Positions 54,107 through 62,921 are shown, counted from the first letter of the stretch. The stretch: 64,000 nucleotides of DNA from Burkholderiales bacterium 67-32 (GCA_001898625.1 MKUP01000006.1:142296-206295); one strand, 5' to 3'. Program-made: numbers and translations. The notes: a model not told the origin generated them from the letters alone.

Positions 54107-54290
54107 ATGAAAGCTGCCTTCAGCGAACGGCAAGCGGGGCGGTTTGCGGGTGATCTACTACTGGTGGGACGGCGGTTCGCAGTTCTGGCTGTTCACCCTG
54201 TATGGCAAGGATGAAATGGTCGACTTGAGCTCCGACGAAAAGCGGGCGCTCAAGAGTATGTTGAAAGCGGAGTTGGAGGTGCGGCGATGA
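54107..54290 (+). pseudogene. HigB/NadT-type toxin, internally deleted
   Basis: The start MKAAF at 54107 matches the toxin N-terminus. The middle of the protein is missing, and from about 54129 a different frame gives GKRGGLRVIYYWWDGG...FWLFTLYGKDEMVDLSSDEKRALKSMLKAELEVRR, the conserved C-terminus of RelE-fold HigB toxins. About 50 codons are lost, with a frame change, so no active toxin is expected. The stop overlaps the antitoxin start (ATGA). Confidence 0.8.
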
Positions 54291-54601
54291 AAAAGCGAAA
54301 CCTGTTTGCGGAGCTTGCCGAAGGCTTTGATGCCTTGACGAATGCGCGTGCCGGCAAGCAGACGCTGCGGACGCACGAAGTGGAAATCAATCCGGCGCCT
54401 GACGTGACCGCGGAAGAAGTGTTGGCCCTGCGCGAGCGGCTGCATTTGTCGCGTCCCGTGTTTGCGCGCTATCTGCGTACGAACTCTCGCACGCTGGAAA
54501 ACTGGGAACAAGGCCGGGCCAAGCCCAATGCCCAAGCTGCCTTGCTGATCCGTCTGGTCGAGAAATATCCCGATACGGTCGAACGCTTGGCAGAGGTGTA
54601 G
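54287..54601 (+). CDS. HigA/NadS-type antitoxin, XRE helix-turn-helix
   Basis: 104 aa. C-terminal HTH (VLALRERLHLSRPVFARYLRTNSRTLENWEQGRAKPNAQAALLIRLVEKYPDTVERLAEV) typical of HigA-type antitoxins. Complete, while its toxin is deleted: an orphan antitoxin that may still bind the upstream palindrome. Confidence 0.9.
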   Translation: MKKRNLFAELAEGFDALTNARAGKQTLRTHEVEINPAPDVTAEEVLALRERLHLSRPVFARYLRTNSRTLENWEQGRAKPNAQAALLIRLVEKYPDTVERLAEV

Positions 54602-54709
54602 AGACCTTCGAAATGACCGGCTACGGTCTCCCGTTGCTACCTCCGGGCGCGCCGCTTCCATCCGGCCGCGGGGTATTTCCGGACCAGGCCTGACGGGCCT
54701 GGCGCGGTG

Positions 54710-55177
54710 TCAGGCGCGTTCGCTGACCACGGCGCGCCACGACTCGTACAACTGCGGCGCGGGCGAGATCGGATAGTGGACGATGCTGATCGACTGTTCG
54801 GACAACGGCAGGGCCAGTTCGCGGTAGATGCGCGCGGACGACAGTCCGTAGGGTTCGGCGTCGTCGTTCGAATAGGCGTAGACGACCTCGCGTATGCCGG
54901 TCATGTGGATCGCGGCCAGGCACATCGGGCAGGGCTGCGCGCTGGCGTACACCACACAGCCGTCCAGGCGCGGCGAACCCAGCGCGCGGCAGGCGGCGCG
55001 GATGGCGGACAGCTCGGCGTGGGCGGTGGGGTCGGCGCACGAGAGTATCTGGTTGACGCCGGTGCCGATGACCGAACCGTTCCTGACGATGACTGCGCCA
55101 AAGGGGCGGCCGCCGCATTCCGCGTTCTTGCGGGCGAGATCGACCGCCATGCGCAGGAAATGCTCGGGCATGTTCAT
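54710..55177 (-). CDS. Nucleoside/guanine deaminase-like protein (CMP/dCMP deaminase fold)
   Basis: 155 aa. Zinc site HAE in DPTAHAELSAIRAA and PCPMC in SAQPCPMCLAAIHM. The ATG at 55177 (MNMPEHFLRMAVDLARK) has GGGAGA 7 bases upstream. The C-terminus SARIYRELALPLSEQSI resembles guanine deaminases and tRNA-adenosine-deaminase-like enzymes; substrate uncertain. Divergent from a LysR gene. Confidence 0.9.
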   Translation of the reverse strand: MNMPEHFLRMAVDLARKNAECGGRPFGAVIVRNGSVIGTGVNQILSCADPTAHAELSAIRAACRALGSPRLDGCVVYASAQPCPMCLAAIHMTGIREVVYAYSNDDAEPYGLSSARIYRELALPLSEQSISIVHYPISPAPQLYESWRAVVSERA

Positions 55178-55258
55178 GTTGCTGTCTCCCAATGAGGACG
55201 GACCGGTGGCAGGGCATCGATCTTACGTTCCACGATCAATAAGGTAAAAGACGGATTT

Positions 55259-55275
55259 ATTATCTTTTCGATAAT
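55259..55275. promoter_or_regulatory. LysR operator candidate, deaminase/LysR region
   Basis: ATTATC-TTTTC-GATAAT, a 6-bp-arm palindrome containing T-N11-A (55261-55273), in the AT-rich gap between the divergent deaminase and LysR genes and 22 bp before the LysR start. Confidence 0.5.
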
Positions 55276-55296
55276 TTCCTCTTATAAGGTCCGTCC

Positions 55297-56196
55297 ATGC
55301 TGCTCCGACCCATCCATTATTTCCTGGCCGTGGCTGAGCATCGCAGCTTCACGCGCGCCGCCGCGGCGCTGCATGTCTCGCAGCCGGCCCTGTCGCAGCA
55401 GATACGGCAGTTGGAAGAGATGCTGGAGGCGCAATTGTTCGACCGGACGGGACGCGCGACGCGGCTCACGGATGCGGGCCACATCTATTTCAAGCATGCC
55501 CGCAAGGCCTTGCAGGACCTGGAGGAAGGCCGGCGCGCGATCCACGACGTGGGCGACCTGAGCCGGGGGGCGCTGCGGCTGGCGGTCACGCCCACCTTCG
55601 CCTCGTATCTGGTCGGGCCGCTGGTCGAGCGCTTCCACGCCCGCCATCCCAACGTCTCGCTGATCCTGCGGGAAATGCCGCAGGAGCGCATCGAGGCGCT
55701 GCTGGCGGACGACGAGTACGACGTCGGCATAGGATTCGAGGAAGTGCGCTCGTCCGAGATCGTGTCGCAGCGACTGCTGGTGGAGACACTGGCGCTGGTG
55801 GTCGGCAGCCGGCATCCGCTGGCCGGGCGGCGGCGGATGGCGCTGAAGGCGCTGGATGCCGAATCGCTGGTGCTGCTGACCGCCGAGTTCGCGACGCGCG
55901 AGCAGATCGATCGCTATTGCCGCCGGCACGGCCTGCGCCCGCGTGTCCTGATGGAGGCCAACTCGCTGGGCGCCGTCATCGAGATCGTGCGGCGCACCTC
56001 GCTGTCCACCCTGCTGCCGGCCACCATCGCCGGCGGCGGGGATGGTCTCGTGTCGATCGCGCTCACGCCATCCCTGCTGGAAAGAACCGCGGTCCTGATG
56101 CAGCGGCGTGGCGCCTACCAGACGGCGGCGGCGCGTGAATTCGTTCGGCTCGCGCTGGAACAAGGCGAAGGCGGAGGCGGGCGCAAGCGTGGCTAG
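55297..56196 (+). CDS. LysR-family regulator (CynR-like)
   Basis: 299 aa. N-terminus [61 protein letters not shown]. CynR-like opening and effector domain. Probably controls the divergent deaminase gene. Confidence 0.92.
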   Translation: MLLRPIHYFLAVAEHRSFTRAAAALHVSQPALSQQIRQLEEMLEAQLFDRTGRATRLTDAGHIYFKHARKALQDLEEGRRAIHDVGDLSRGALRLAVTPTFASYLVGPLVERFHARHPNVSLILREMPQERIEALLADDEYDVGIGFEEVRSSEIVSQRLLVETLALVVGSRHPLAGRRRMALKALDAESLVLLTAEFATREQIDRYCRRHGLRPRVLMEANSLGAVIEIVRRTSLSTLLPATIAGGGDGLVSIALTPSLLERTAVLMQRRGAYQTAAAREFVRLALEQGEGGGGRKRG

Positions 56197-56213
56197 ATGG
56201 CCTCGCGGGGGGA

Positions 56214-56264
56214 TTGCATATCGAAAAGAACATCTATACGATACACACAAACGATATATCGTTT
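56214..56264 (+). promoter_or_regulatory. padR promoter and palindromic operator
   Basis: -35 TTGCAT (56214-56219), 17-bp spacer, -10 TACGAT (56237-56242). A perfect 16-bp palindrome AAACGATATATCGTTT (56249-56264) covers the expected start point. TATCGA/CGATA half-sites also flank it at about 56219 and 56269. Confidence 0.7.
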
Positions 56265-56287
56265 AACTGTATCGAAGGAGTATTCTT

Positions 56288-56884
56288 ATGTTTCACCCTC
56301 ACCGGATGTGGGCCGCCTGGCCCGCGTGGATGGCGGGACGGGGCGGCCATCGCGGCCGCGACCCGTTCGACATGGATGGCCGGGGCCGTGGCGGCTTCGG
56401 CGATGGCGGCCGTGGTTTCGGCCGGGGCGGGCGGGTCTTCGGGCCGGGCGACCTGCGGCTGGTGTTGCTGGCGCTGATCGCCGAACGCCCCAGCTCGGGC
56501 TATGAATTGATCAAGGAACTCGAACAGCGGTTCGGCGGCGTCTATGCGCCCAGCCCCGGCTCGGTCTACCCGACCCTGACGCTGCTGGAAGAGCAGGGAC
56601 ACATCCGCGCCGCCGGCGTGGAAGGCGCCAAGCGTTCGTTCGAGGCCACCGACGAAGGCCGTGCCTTTCTGCGGGAAAACCGGGCCATGGTCGACGCGGT
56701 GCTGAACCGGATGAACATTACGGCCCAGTCGATGTCCGGCCGCGCCATGCCGGGCTCGGTCCACCAGGCCATGCATACGCTGCGCGCGGCGCTGGCCTTC
56801 CATTCGCGTGGCTGGGACGAGGCCGAGACGCGGCGTGTGCTGGACGTCCTGGAAAAGGCCGCCCGGGACATCAGCGGGGGTTAA
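56288..56884 (+). CDS. PadR-family transcriptional regulator with Gly/Arg-rich N-terminus
   Basis: 198 aa. PadR winged helix from about residue 54 (PGDLRLVLLALIAERPSSGYELIKELEQRFGGVYAPSPGSVYPTLTLLEEQGHIRAAGVEG) and a C-terminal helical dimerisation part. The first 50 residues are unusual, rich in Gly, Arg, Asp and His (RGRGGFGDGGRGFGRGGR). AAGGAG precedes the ATG. No divergent target gene; likely autoregulated through the palindrome at its promoter. Confidence 0.9.
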   Translation: MFHPHRMWAAWPAWMAGRGGHRGRDPFDMDGRGRGGFGDGGRGFGRGGRVFGPGDLRLVLLALIAERPSSGYELIKELEQRFGGVYAPSPGSVYPTLTLLEEQGHIRAAGVEGAKRSFEATDEGRAFLRENRAMVDAVLNRMNITAQSMSGRAMPGSVHQAMHTLRAALAFHSRGWDEAETRRVLDVLEKAARDISGG

Positions 56885-56894
56885 GGGGAAGCCC

Positions 56895-56972
56895 ACCCCC
56901 TACCCGCTTGCGCGGGCCCCCTCAAGGGGGCGACGCTGGCGGACCGGCAAAGCCGGATCCGCGGCGTCCTGG
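56895..56972 (+). repeat. Dispersed GC-rich intergenic element, copy C
   Basis: CACCCCCTACCCGCTTGCGCGGG, then CCCCCTCAAGGGGGCG, then GGACCGGCAAAGCCGGATCC, the same three hairpins as copies A and B. It follows the padR stop by about 10 bp. The rest of the gap to 57150 shows only a 38-codon open frame (from 57031) with no recognisable homology. Confidence 0.8.
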
Positions 56973-57150
56973 ATCAATCAATATCCATTTCATGCGTCGC
57001 GAAAGGTGCATAGCGCCATGGAGCCCTGACATGCTGACGCCACGAAGCCAGAGCGCGTCGCGATCGCCGGCTCGGCCAGAGACGCTGGGCTACCGCCTGC
57101 GGGACGTCAGGCTGGAACTGTACGGCGAGCGCATCGACCGCAGCTAGCGT

Positions 57151-58143
57151 CTATTCCGGCCGTATCTGCATTTTTCGAAGTACCTCGCCCCACATCCGGT
57201 GTTCGACCGCCGCCTTGCGGCGCAGGTCATCGACGGTGCCCGGCGTGGGCACGACGCCGTGGCGGGCCAGGTCACCGACGACTTCGGCCTGGCCGATGGC
57301 CTCGTTCAGCAGGCCGTTGTAGCGCGCCAGCGCATCGGGCGGGGTGCCGCGAGGTGCCCACAAGGCAAACCAGGGTTCGACGTCGAACCCCGCCAGCCCC
57401 TGGTCGTGTAGCGAAGGAATGTCCGGGTACAGCGGAAAGGGCGTCCTGCTGGTGGCGCCCAGGATGCGCAGGTCGCCGTTGCGCGCGTGTTCGGCGGCGA
57501 TCTGTATGGGCACGATCATGGTCCGGATCTCGCCGCGCAGCAGGTCCGCCATCGCGCCGGCCGAGCCTTTGTAGAGCACGGGGTTCAGCCGGATGCCCGC
57601 CATTGCCTGGATCATGGCCATGCAGAGATGATGATGGGTGGCCAGGCCCGGCGCCGCGTACTCCATGCTGGGGTGTTCGGCGGCGTAGGCGAGGAAGTCG
57701 CGCACGTTCTCGACCGGCACGCTCCGGTGCACCACCAGCGCGTGGTTGCCGTAGCCCTCGACGCCGACCGGTTCGAGGTCGGCCAGCACGTCGAACGGCA
57801 GGTTCTTGTAGAAGTAGGGCAGCGCCAGGGTGTTCGAGACGTTGTTCAGCAGCGTGAGGCCGTCGGGGGCGGACTTGGCCGCGGCGTCCATGCCGAGCAT
57901 ACCCGAGGCGCCTTCGCGGTTCTCCACCAGAAAGGGACGGCCGGCCAGCGCCGCCAGTCCGGGCGCGATGGCGCGGGCCAGCAGGTCGTTGGTGGTGCCC
58001 GCGGTTTGCGGGACCAGGATCCTGGCGGGCCGGCCGGTGCCGGCGCCTTCGGCCGTCGATGTGTGCGATGCCATGGCTTGTGCGCCTGTCGAGTCATGCC
58101 CCGCCGTCGATGCGGCATCCGCGTCGGCCGGATGGATCGTCAC
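57151..58143 (-). CDS. Bug-family receptor without a recognisable signal peptide
   Basis: 330 aa. Family motifs are present (PARILVPQTAGTTNDLLARAIAPGLAAL, APDGLTLLNNVSN, LNPVLYKGSAGAMADLLRGEI). The first 40 residues (MTIHPADADAASTAGHDSTG...) are hydrophilic, with no export signal in any frame in the short gap to the divergent LysR gene. The protein may be cytoplasmic, or exported in another way. Divergent from LysR at 58261. Confidence 0.85.
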   Translation of the reverse strand: MTIHPADADAASTAGHDSTGAQAMASHTSTAEGAGTGRPARILVPQTAGTTNDLLARAIAPGLAALAGRPFLVENREGASGMLGMDAAAKSAPDGLTLLNNVSNTLALPYFYKNLPFDVLADLEPVGVEGYGNHALVVHRSVPVENVRDFLAYAAEHPSMEYAAPGLATHHHLCMAMIQAMAGIRLNPVLYKGSAGAMADLLRGEIRTMIVPIQIAAEHARNGDLRILGATSRTPFPLYPDIPSLHDQGLAGFDVEPWFALWAPRGTPPDALARYNGLLNEAIGQAEVVGDLARHGVVPTPGTVDDLRRKAAVEHRMWGEVLRKMQIRPE

Positions 58144-58260
58144 GTTCGCGGCTGGGGGCGGTTGCCATTATAGTGGTCGCCTATGCCCGGCGACCCACCG
58201 GCCCCGCCCGGCATGGCGACACCACGATCCGCGCAAGGAACCCCATCGCAGGCACCGCCC

Positions 58261-59172
58261 ATGCCCATGAGCCTCAGGCAGTTGAGAATCTTCGTTGCCG
58301 TTGCCAAGACCGGCAGCACCATGGGCGCGGCATCGGAAATCGCCCTGTCCCAGTCGGCCGTCAGCGCGGCGCTGAGCGAGCTCGAAGGCCTGCTGCACAC
58401 GCGTCTGTTCGACCGGGTGGGCAAGCGCCTGATCCTCAACGACAACGGCCGCGCCCTGCTGGCCGAGGCTACCGCGCTGCTGGACAACGCCCAGCAGATA
58501 GAGCGCGGTTTCTTCGACAAGAGCGGGCATGCGGCGGCCACGCTGAAGTTCGGATGCAGCACCACCATCGGCAACTACGTGCTGCCGGGGCTGTTGGCGC
58601 GCTACCGGCTGCGCGCGCCGCACACGCCCATCGAGGTCACCATCGCCAATACCGCGCAGGTATCGGCGGCCGTGGCGGCCTTCGACGTCGACATGGGCCT
58701 GATCGAAGGGCCGTGCCAGGATGCCGACATCCAGCCGACGCCGTGGCTGCTGGACGAGATGGTGATCGTATGTTCCGCGAGGCATCCGCTGGCGTCCGAG
58801 TGGCATACGCGCCGCATCACCCGCGAGCAGTTGCGCGAATCGCGCTGGTTGTTGCGCGAGCGCGGTTCGGGCAGCAGGCTGGCGGTGGAGCAGGCGCTGC
58901 TGCCCTATCTGCACCAGCTCAACATGGACATCGAGCTGGGCAGCACGGAAGCGATCAAGTACGCGGCCGCCGAAGGGCTGTGGCTGGCCTGCCTGTCGCG
59001 CTGCGCGGTGAAGGACATGGTGACCGCCGGCCAGTTGAGCATACTGGACACCGATCTGCCGCCGCTCACGCGCCGCTTCTATCTCATCCACCACAAGAAG
59101 AAATTCCTGTCGGACAACCTCAAGGATTTTCTCGAACACTGTCGCGGCGACCCGGTCATTCAGGGCGCGTGA
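58261..59172 (+). CDS. LysR-family regulator (CysB/CbbR-like effector domain)
   Basis: 303 aa. MPMSLRQLRIFVAVAKTGSTMGAASEIALSQSAVSAALSELEGLLHTRLFDRVGKRLILNDNGRALL is the wHTH. The start is set at 58261 (or 58267); longer in-frame starts add a Pro-rich tail. It is divergent from the signal-less Bug gene and convergent with the next Bug gene, 10 bp apart. Confidence 0.91.
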   Translation: MPMSLRQLRIFVAVAKTGSTMGAASEIALSQSAVSAALSELEGLLHTRLFDRVGKRLILNDNGRALLAEATALLDNAQQIERGFFDKSGHAAATLKFGCSTTIGNYVLPGLLARYRLRAPHTPIEVTIANTAQVSAAVAAFDVDMGLIEGPCQDADIQPTPWLLDEMVIVCSARHPLASEWHTRRITREQLRESRWLLRERGSGSRLAVEQALLPYLHQLNMDIELGSTEAIKYAAAEGLWLACLSRCAVKDMVTAGQLSILDTDLPPLTRRFYLIHHKKKFLSDNLKDFLEHCRGDPVIQGA

Positions 59173-59182
59173 ACGGGCCGTT

Positions 59183-60148
59183 TCAATCGACGCGCACGCC
59201 GGCGTCCTTGACCACCTTCTTCCACTTGGGCGACTCGGAGGCGATCAGCGCGGCGAATGCCTCGGGCGTGCTGCCCACCGCTTCTACCCCTTGCTCGGCC
59301 AGCTTCTTCTTTACATCCGGAGCCTGGACGACCTTGGCCAATGCGGTGCTTAGCCGGTGGACGATTCCAGGCGGCGTGCCCGCGGTCGTCATGATGCCGA
59401 ACCAGGGGGTGACGTCGAAGCCGGGCACGCCCGACTCCGCCACCGTGGGTACGTCGGGCAGCATGGGGGAGCGCTGGGCCGCCGGCATCGCCAGCGCCTT
59501 GAGCTTGCCGGCCCGGATGTGGGGCAGGGCCACCGCCATCTGCAGGAACATCAGCGAGACCTGTCCGCCCAGCAGGTCGGTCGTGGCGGGCCCCACGCCC
59601 TTGTAGGGCACGTGCAGCAGGTCCACGCCCAGGTCGGATTCCAGCATCTCCATGGCCAGGTGCGCGCCGCTGCCGTTGCCCGGCGATGCATAGGCGATCT
59701 TGCCCGGCGTCTTGCGGGCGGCGTCGAGCAGTTCGCGGAAATTTCCGACCGGCAGGGACGGGTGGGCCACCAGCACCATGGGCGACCACACCAACTGGCT
59801 GACCGGCGCGAAATCGCGGTCGGGGTCATACGGCAGCTTGTCGTAGAGCGCGCTGCGCAGGGTGACGTCGCGGCCGGTGACGAAGAGGGTGTAGCCGTCC
59901 GGCGCGGCGCGCGCGACGAAGTTCTCGGCGATGGTGCTGCCGCCGCCGCCCTTGTTCTCGACGATGACCTGCCAGCCCTCGTCCTCGCCCAGCTTCTGGC
60001 TGACCAGGCGCGCCAGGATGTCGGTGAAGCCGCCGGGCGGATGCGGGACGATAAGGCGTATAGGCTGGTTCGGGTAGGCCGGTGCCTGCGCCAGCGCGGG
60101 GGCCGCGCATCCGGCGATCAGCGTGGCGATCAGGGATCTCGTGAACAT
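59183..60148 (-). CDS. Bug-family tripartite tricarboxylate transporter receptor
   Basis: 321 aa. Signal peptide MFTRSLIATLIAGCAAPALAQ, then YPNQPIRLIVPHPPGGFTDILARLVSQKLGE, APDGYTLFVTGRD and LLHVPYKGVGPATTDLLGGQV. GAGGAGAG precedes the ATG. Third gene of the extradiol dioxygenase - ThDP enzyme - Bug operon; probably binds the aromatic acid or product handled by them. Confidence 0.94.
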   Translation of the reverse strand: MFTRSLIATLIAGCAAPALAQAPAYPNQPIRLIVPHPPGGFTDILARLVSQKLGEDEGWQVIVENKGGGGSTIAENFVARAAPDGYTLFVTGRDVTLRSALYDKLPYDPDRDFAPVSQLVWSPMVLVAHPSLPVGNFRELLDAARKTPGKIAYASPGNGSGAHLAMEMLESDLGVDLLHVPYKGVGPATTDLLGGQVSLMFLQMAVALPHIRAGKLKALAMPAAQRSPMLPDVPTVAESGVPGFDVTPWFGIMTTAGTPPGIVHRLSTALAKVVQAPDVKKKLAEQGVEAVGSTPEAFAALIASESPKWKKVVKDAGVRVD

Positions 60149-60183
60149 GATGCTCTCCTCCTCGTCTTGTATGAGGGCGCCCT

Positions 60184-61887
60184 TCAATGGGTCGCCGAAA
60201 GGGACGTGCGGACCTCCACCAGCGCCTGCCGGCGTTCGTTGCGGATGACGTCGATCGCGCGTTCGAGCGCGCCGGCAAGCCGGGCGCCGTCCTCCACCAC
60301 TTCCACGTGGGCACGGCTGGCGGCCGCCACCATCGAGTAGGACGGCGAGGGTTCGAGCGACGTGAGCGGCATGGCCGCTGCCCGCGCCGCATGGCCGTCC
60401 CCGTGTACGCCCAGCGTGGATCGGCGCACGGCGTTCCACATGCCGTTGTTCTTGACGACGGTCAGGATGGGCAGCGCCTGCGCCTCGGCGATCTGGTGGC
60501 AGGCGACGGGGTTGGCGAACACGTAGGAGCCGTCGCCCACGCACGCCACCACGAGCCGGTCGCGGTCGGCGAGCTGCGCGCCCAGGGCGGCAGGCATGCC
60601 CCAGCCCAGCGCGCCGGAATAAGGCGTGAAGAAATAGCGATTGGGCCCCTTGAGGTCCATGTAGTCCGGCACGGTGCCAAGCTCGCTGAAGCAGAGGCCG
60701 TCGTCACCGAGCACGTCGGACACGCAAGCGGAGATGTACGCGCCGGAGACCGGCTTGCCGCCGCCGCGCAAGGCTTCTTCGCGCGCGTGCCGCCGGCGCT
60801 GTTCGGACAGCCGCGTGTAGTGCGCGCGGCGTCGCTCGACAGCATCCGTCGGTGGCGGCAGGGCCGCCAGCAGGGCATCCAGCCCGGCGGCGGTATCGCA
60901 GCAGATCGCCAGATCGGTCTGGAAGCTGCGCACGGGCTGCCGTCCCACCAGCGGATCGGGACCGAGGTGCGCGATGCGCTTGCCGGGGCCCGGGCGATGC
61001 AGCCGCTCCACCCAGGGCGTGGAGGCGTCGACGACCAGGATGGCGTCGGCCGCTTCGAGATGGTCGCCAGCCGAATGGCCCAGCATCATGGGATGGGACG
61101 AGGGCATGACGTTGCGCACCGGCATGATCTCGATGACGGGAATGGCATGGGCCTGAGCCAGCCGGGCCAGCGATGCTCCCACCTTGCCGGCCGGATCGCC
61201 GCGTTCGGCCACGATCAGCGGATGGCGGGCCTGCGCCAGCCATTGCGCGAGTTCATCGATGGCGGCGGGATCCGGGTGCGGAGTCGTGGGACAGGCCACC
61301 GGAAACGGTTCGAAGCGCACGCCCGGCGGCAGGGGGTCGAGCAGCGGTTCGCGCGGAAAGCCCAGAAAGACCGGCCCGCGCGGTTCCGCCATCGCCAGCG
61401 CGGCCGCCCGCGCCACCAGTCCGCATGCCTGTTCGGGATAGCGCAGCTCGTATTCCCATTTGACCAGTTCGCGCACCATGGCGTGCTGGTCGTACAGCTC
61501 CTGCCCGTATTGCACGGGGGTCAGCCGCGCGCCGTCGCGTCCATGCTCGGTCAGCGGCGTGCGCCCCGCCAGCAGGAACACCGGTACGTTGTCGCTGTGG
61601 GCGTTCAACAGACCGCACAGCGCATTGGCCATGCCCACGTTCACATGGACCATCACGGCCTGCATGCGGCCGCTGGCCAGGTAATGGCCGTGCGCCATTC
61701 CCATGGCCGCGGTCTCGTGCATGCAGGTGATGGGCACGGGCATGGCCTCGCGCAGCCCGGGGTTGGCCAGCGCTTCGATGATGGGGGCGAAGTCGTTGCC
61801 TGCATTGGCGAACAGGTAATCGATGCCGCTGGCCTTCAAGGCCATCAGCAGGGCTTCGGCCGCCGTCGTGTCCTGCTCGATCCGCAT
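60184..61887 (-). CDS. Thiamine diphosphate-dependent enzyme (benzoylformate decarboxylase / acetolactate synthase-like)
   Basis: 567 aa. The three ThDP-enzyme domains are in order: N-terminal PYR domain with the activating Glu in MHETAAMGMAHG, a middle domain, and the PP domain with GDGSYVFANPVACHQIAEAQALPILTVVKNNGMWNAVRR (GDG-x25-NN). It resembles benzoylformate-decarboxylase-like members more than anabolic acetolactate synthase and lacks a small subunit. 38 bp after the LigB-type dioxygenase, so a 2-oxo acid from that pathway is a likely substrate. Confidence 0.9.
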   Translation of the reverse strand: MRIEQDTTAAEALLMALKASGIDYLFANAGNDFAPIIEALANPGLREAMPVPITCMHETAAMGMAHGHYLASGRMQAVMVHVNVGMANALCGLLNAHSDNVPVFLLAGRTPLTEHGRDGARLTPVQYGQELYDQHAMVRELVKWEYELRYPEQACGLVARAAALAMAEPRGPVFLGFPREPLLDPLPPGVRFEPFPVACPTTPHPDPAAIDELAQWLAQARHPLIVAERGDPAGKVGASLARLAQAHAIPVIEIMPVRNVMPSSHPMMLGHSAGDHLEAADAILVVDASTPWVERLHRPGPGKRIAHLGPDPLVGRQPVRSFQTDLAICCDTAAGLDALLAALPPPTDAVERRRAHYTRLSEQRRRHAREEALRGGGKPVSGAYISACVSDVLGDDGLCFSELGTVPDYMDLKGPNRYFFTPYSGALGWGMPAALGAQLADRDRLVVACVGDGSYVFANPVACHQIAEAQALPILTVVKNNGMWNAVRRSTLGVHGDGHAARAAAMPLTSLEPSPSYSMVAAASRAHVEVVEDGARLAGALERAIDVIRNERRQALVEVRTSLSATH

Positions 61888-61925
61888 GCTGGCTCCTGTT
61901 GGATGGGGGGCATGGCCCGGGGGTG

Positions 61926-62921
61926 TCAGTCTTGTTTCCAGATCGCGAAGGCCATGCCGCAGCCTGTTCCAGCGGGTGTCCGATAGCACGGCTCATAGGC
62001 CTGCCAGGCGAAGTCCAGGTGTTCGGCCGCGCCCGCCGTGGCAATCCAGTTGCGGATCTCGGATGAGCCCGAATTCAGGCGCGCCGGATCGATGCCGGCC
62101 AGCGCGGCCGCGTCCTTCTCGGCGCAGGCGCGCAGCACCAGGTGGTCCAGATCTTCGTCCACCGTGAAATGGCTCAGGCCTCCCGAGGCGACGATGCCGA
62201 CACGGGCCGGCGTGTCCCAGCTGTCGACCGCGCGCGCGATGGCCCGGCCAAGCTCGTAGCACCGGCGCGGCCGCGGTTGGTTGGGCGGGTAATAGGTGTT
62301 CAATGAAATCGGCAGCATGGGAATCGGCCGCGCCGGCATCAGGCGCCGATGCACGAAACCGAAGGCGTGGCCTTCGCCGTGGGCCTTGGCCAGGTGGCGG
62401 GAGGTGCTGACGTCGAAGTCCTCGTCCATCAGCGAACCGATCAGATGCCGGCCCAGTTCGTGCGCGACGGGATACTCGCGCGGCGCTTCGTCCTCGTGGT
62501 ATTGGGACCGCGCGTGGCGCCAGAACGGCGGCGCATCCGCCGGCATGGTCAGCGGCCGGTTGGCGATCGTCTGCCCCCAGTAGACCAGGATGGCCGGCAG
62601 GTTCTCTTCGCCGTATTGTTCGTTCTGGTCGTCGCCGATCACGATCAGCGCATCCAGCGCCGCGGCGTCGATCGTGTCGGCCAGATGGCGGATGTGGGCG
62701 TCGCAGGCGGCGGCCTTGCGTGTCAGTTCGTCCGGCCCGAGCGCCCGGGCCAGGCTGTCGCCGCGGCGCGCCAGCAGTGTCTCGTAGCTGACCGGCCGCC
62801 CGTCCAGGTCCAGCAGCTTGCGGCCGCTCAGGTCGATTGCGCCATGCTTGGCGTAGTCCTCGGCGGGACTGTTGAGCATGGGGCTGTGTGAGGATCCGAT
62901 ACCCAGGACGATTCTTGCCAT
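61926..62921 (-). CDS. LigB-type extradiol ring-cleavage dioxygenase catalytic subunit
   Basis: 331 aa. MARIVLGIGSSHSPML carries the first iron-ligand His; DALIVIGDDQNEQYGEENLPAI and GIVASGGLSHFTVDEDLDHLVL carry other conserved residues of class III extradiol dioxygenases (protocatechuate 4,5-dioxygenase beta / gallate dioxygenase group). An alternative start at 62951 adds 10 residues. No LigA-type alpha subunit gene is next to it. First gene of the operon with the ThDP enzyme and Bug. Confidence 0.88.
   Translation of the reverse strand: MARIVLGIGSSHSPMLNSPAEDYAKHGAIDLSGRKLLDLDGRPVSYETLLARRGDSLARALGPDELTRKAAACDAHIRHLADTIDAAALDALIVIGDDQNEQYGEENLPAILVYWGQTIANRPLTMPADAPPFWRHARSQYHEDEAPREYPVAHELGRHLIGSLMDEDFDVSTSRHLAKAHGEGHAFGFVHRRLMPARPIPMLPISLNTYYPPNQPRPRRCYELGRAIARAVDSWDTPARVGIVASGGLSHFTVDEDLDHLVLRACAEKDAAALAGIDPARLNSGSSEIRNWIATAGAAEHLDFAWQAYEPCYRTPAGTGCGMAFAIWKQD

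Noticed and set aside
57031-57147. 38-codon open frame starting at ATG 57031
   Set aside because: Too short, no strong ribosome site and no recognised similarity; mentioned only as content of the gap after repeat C.
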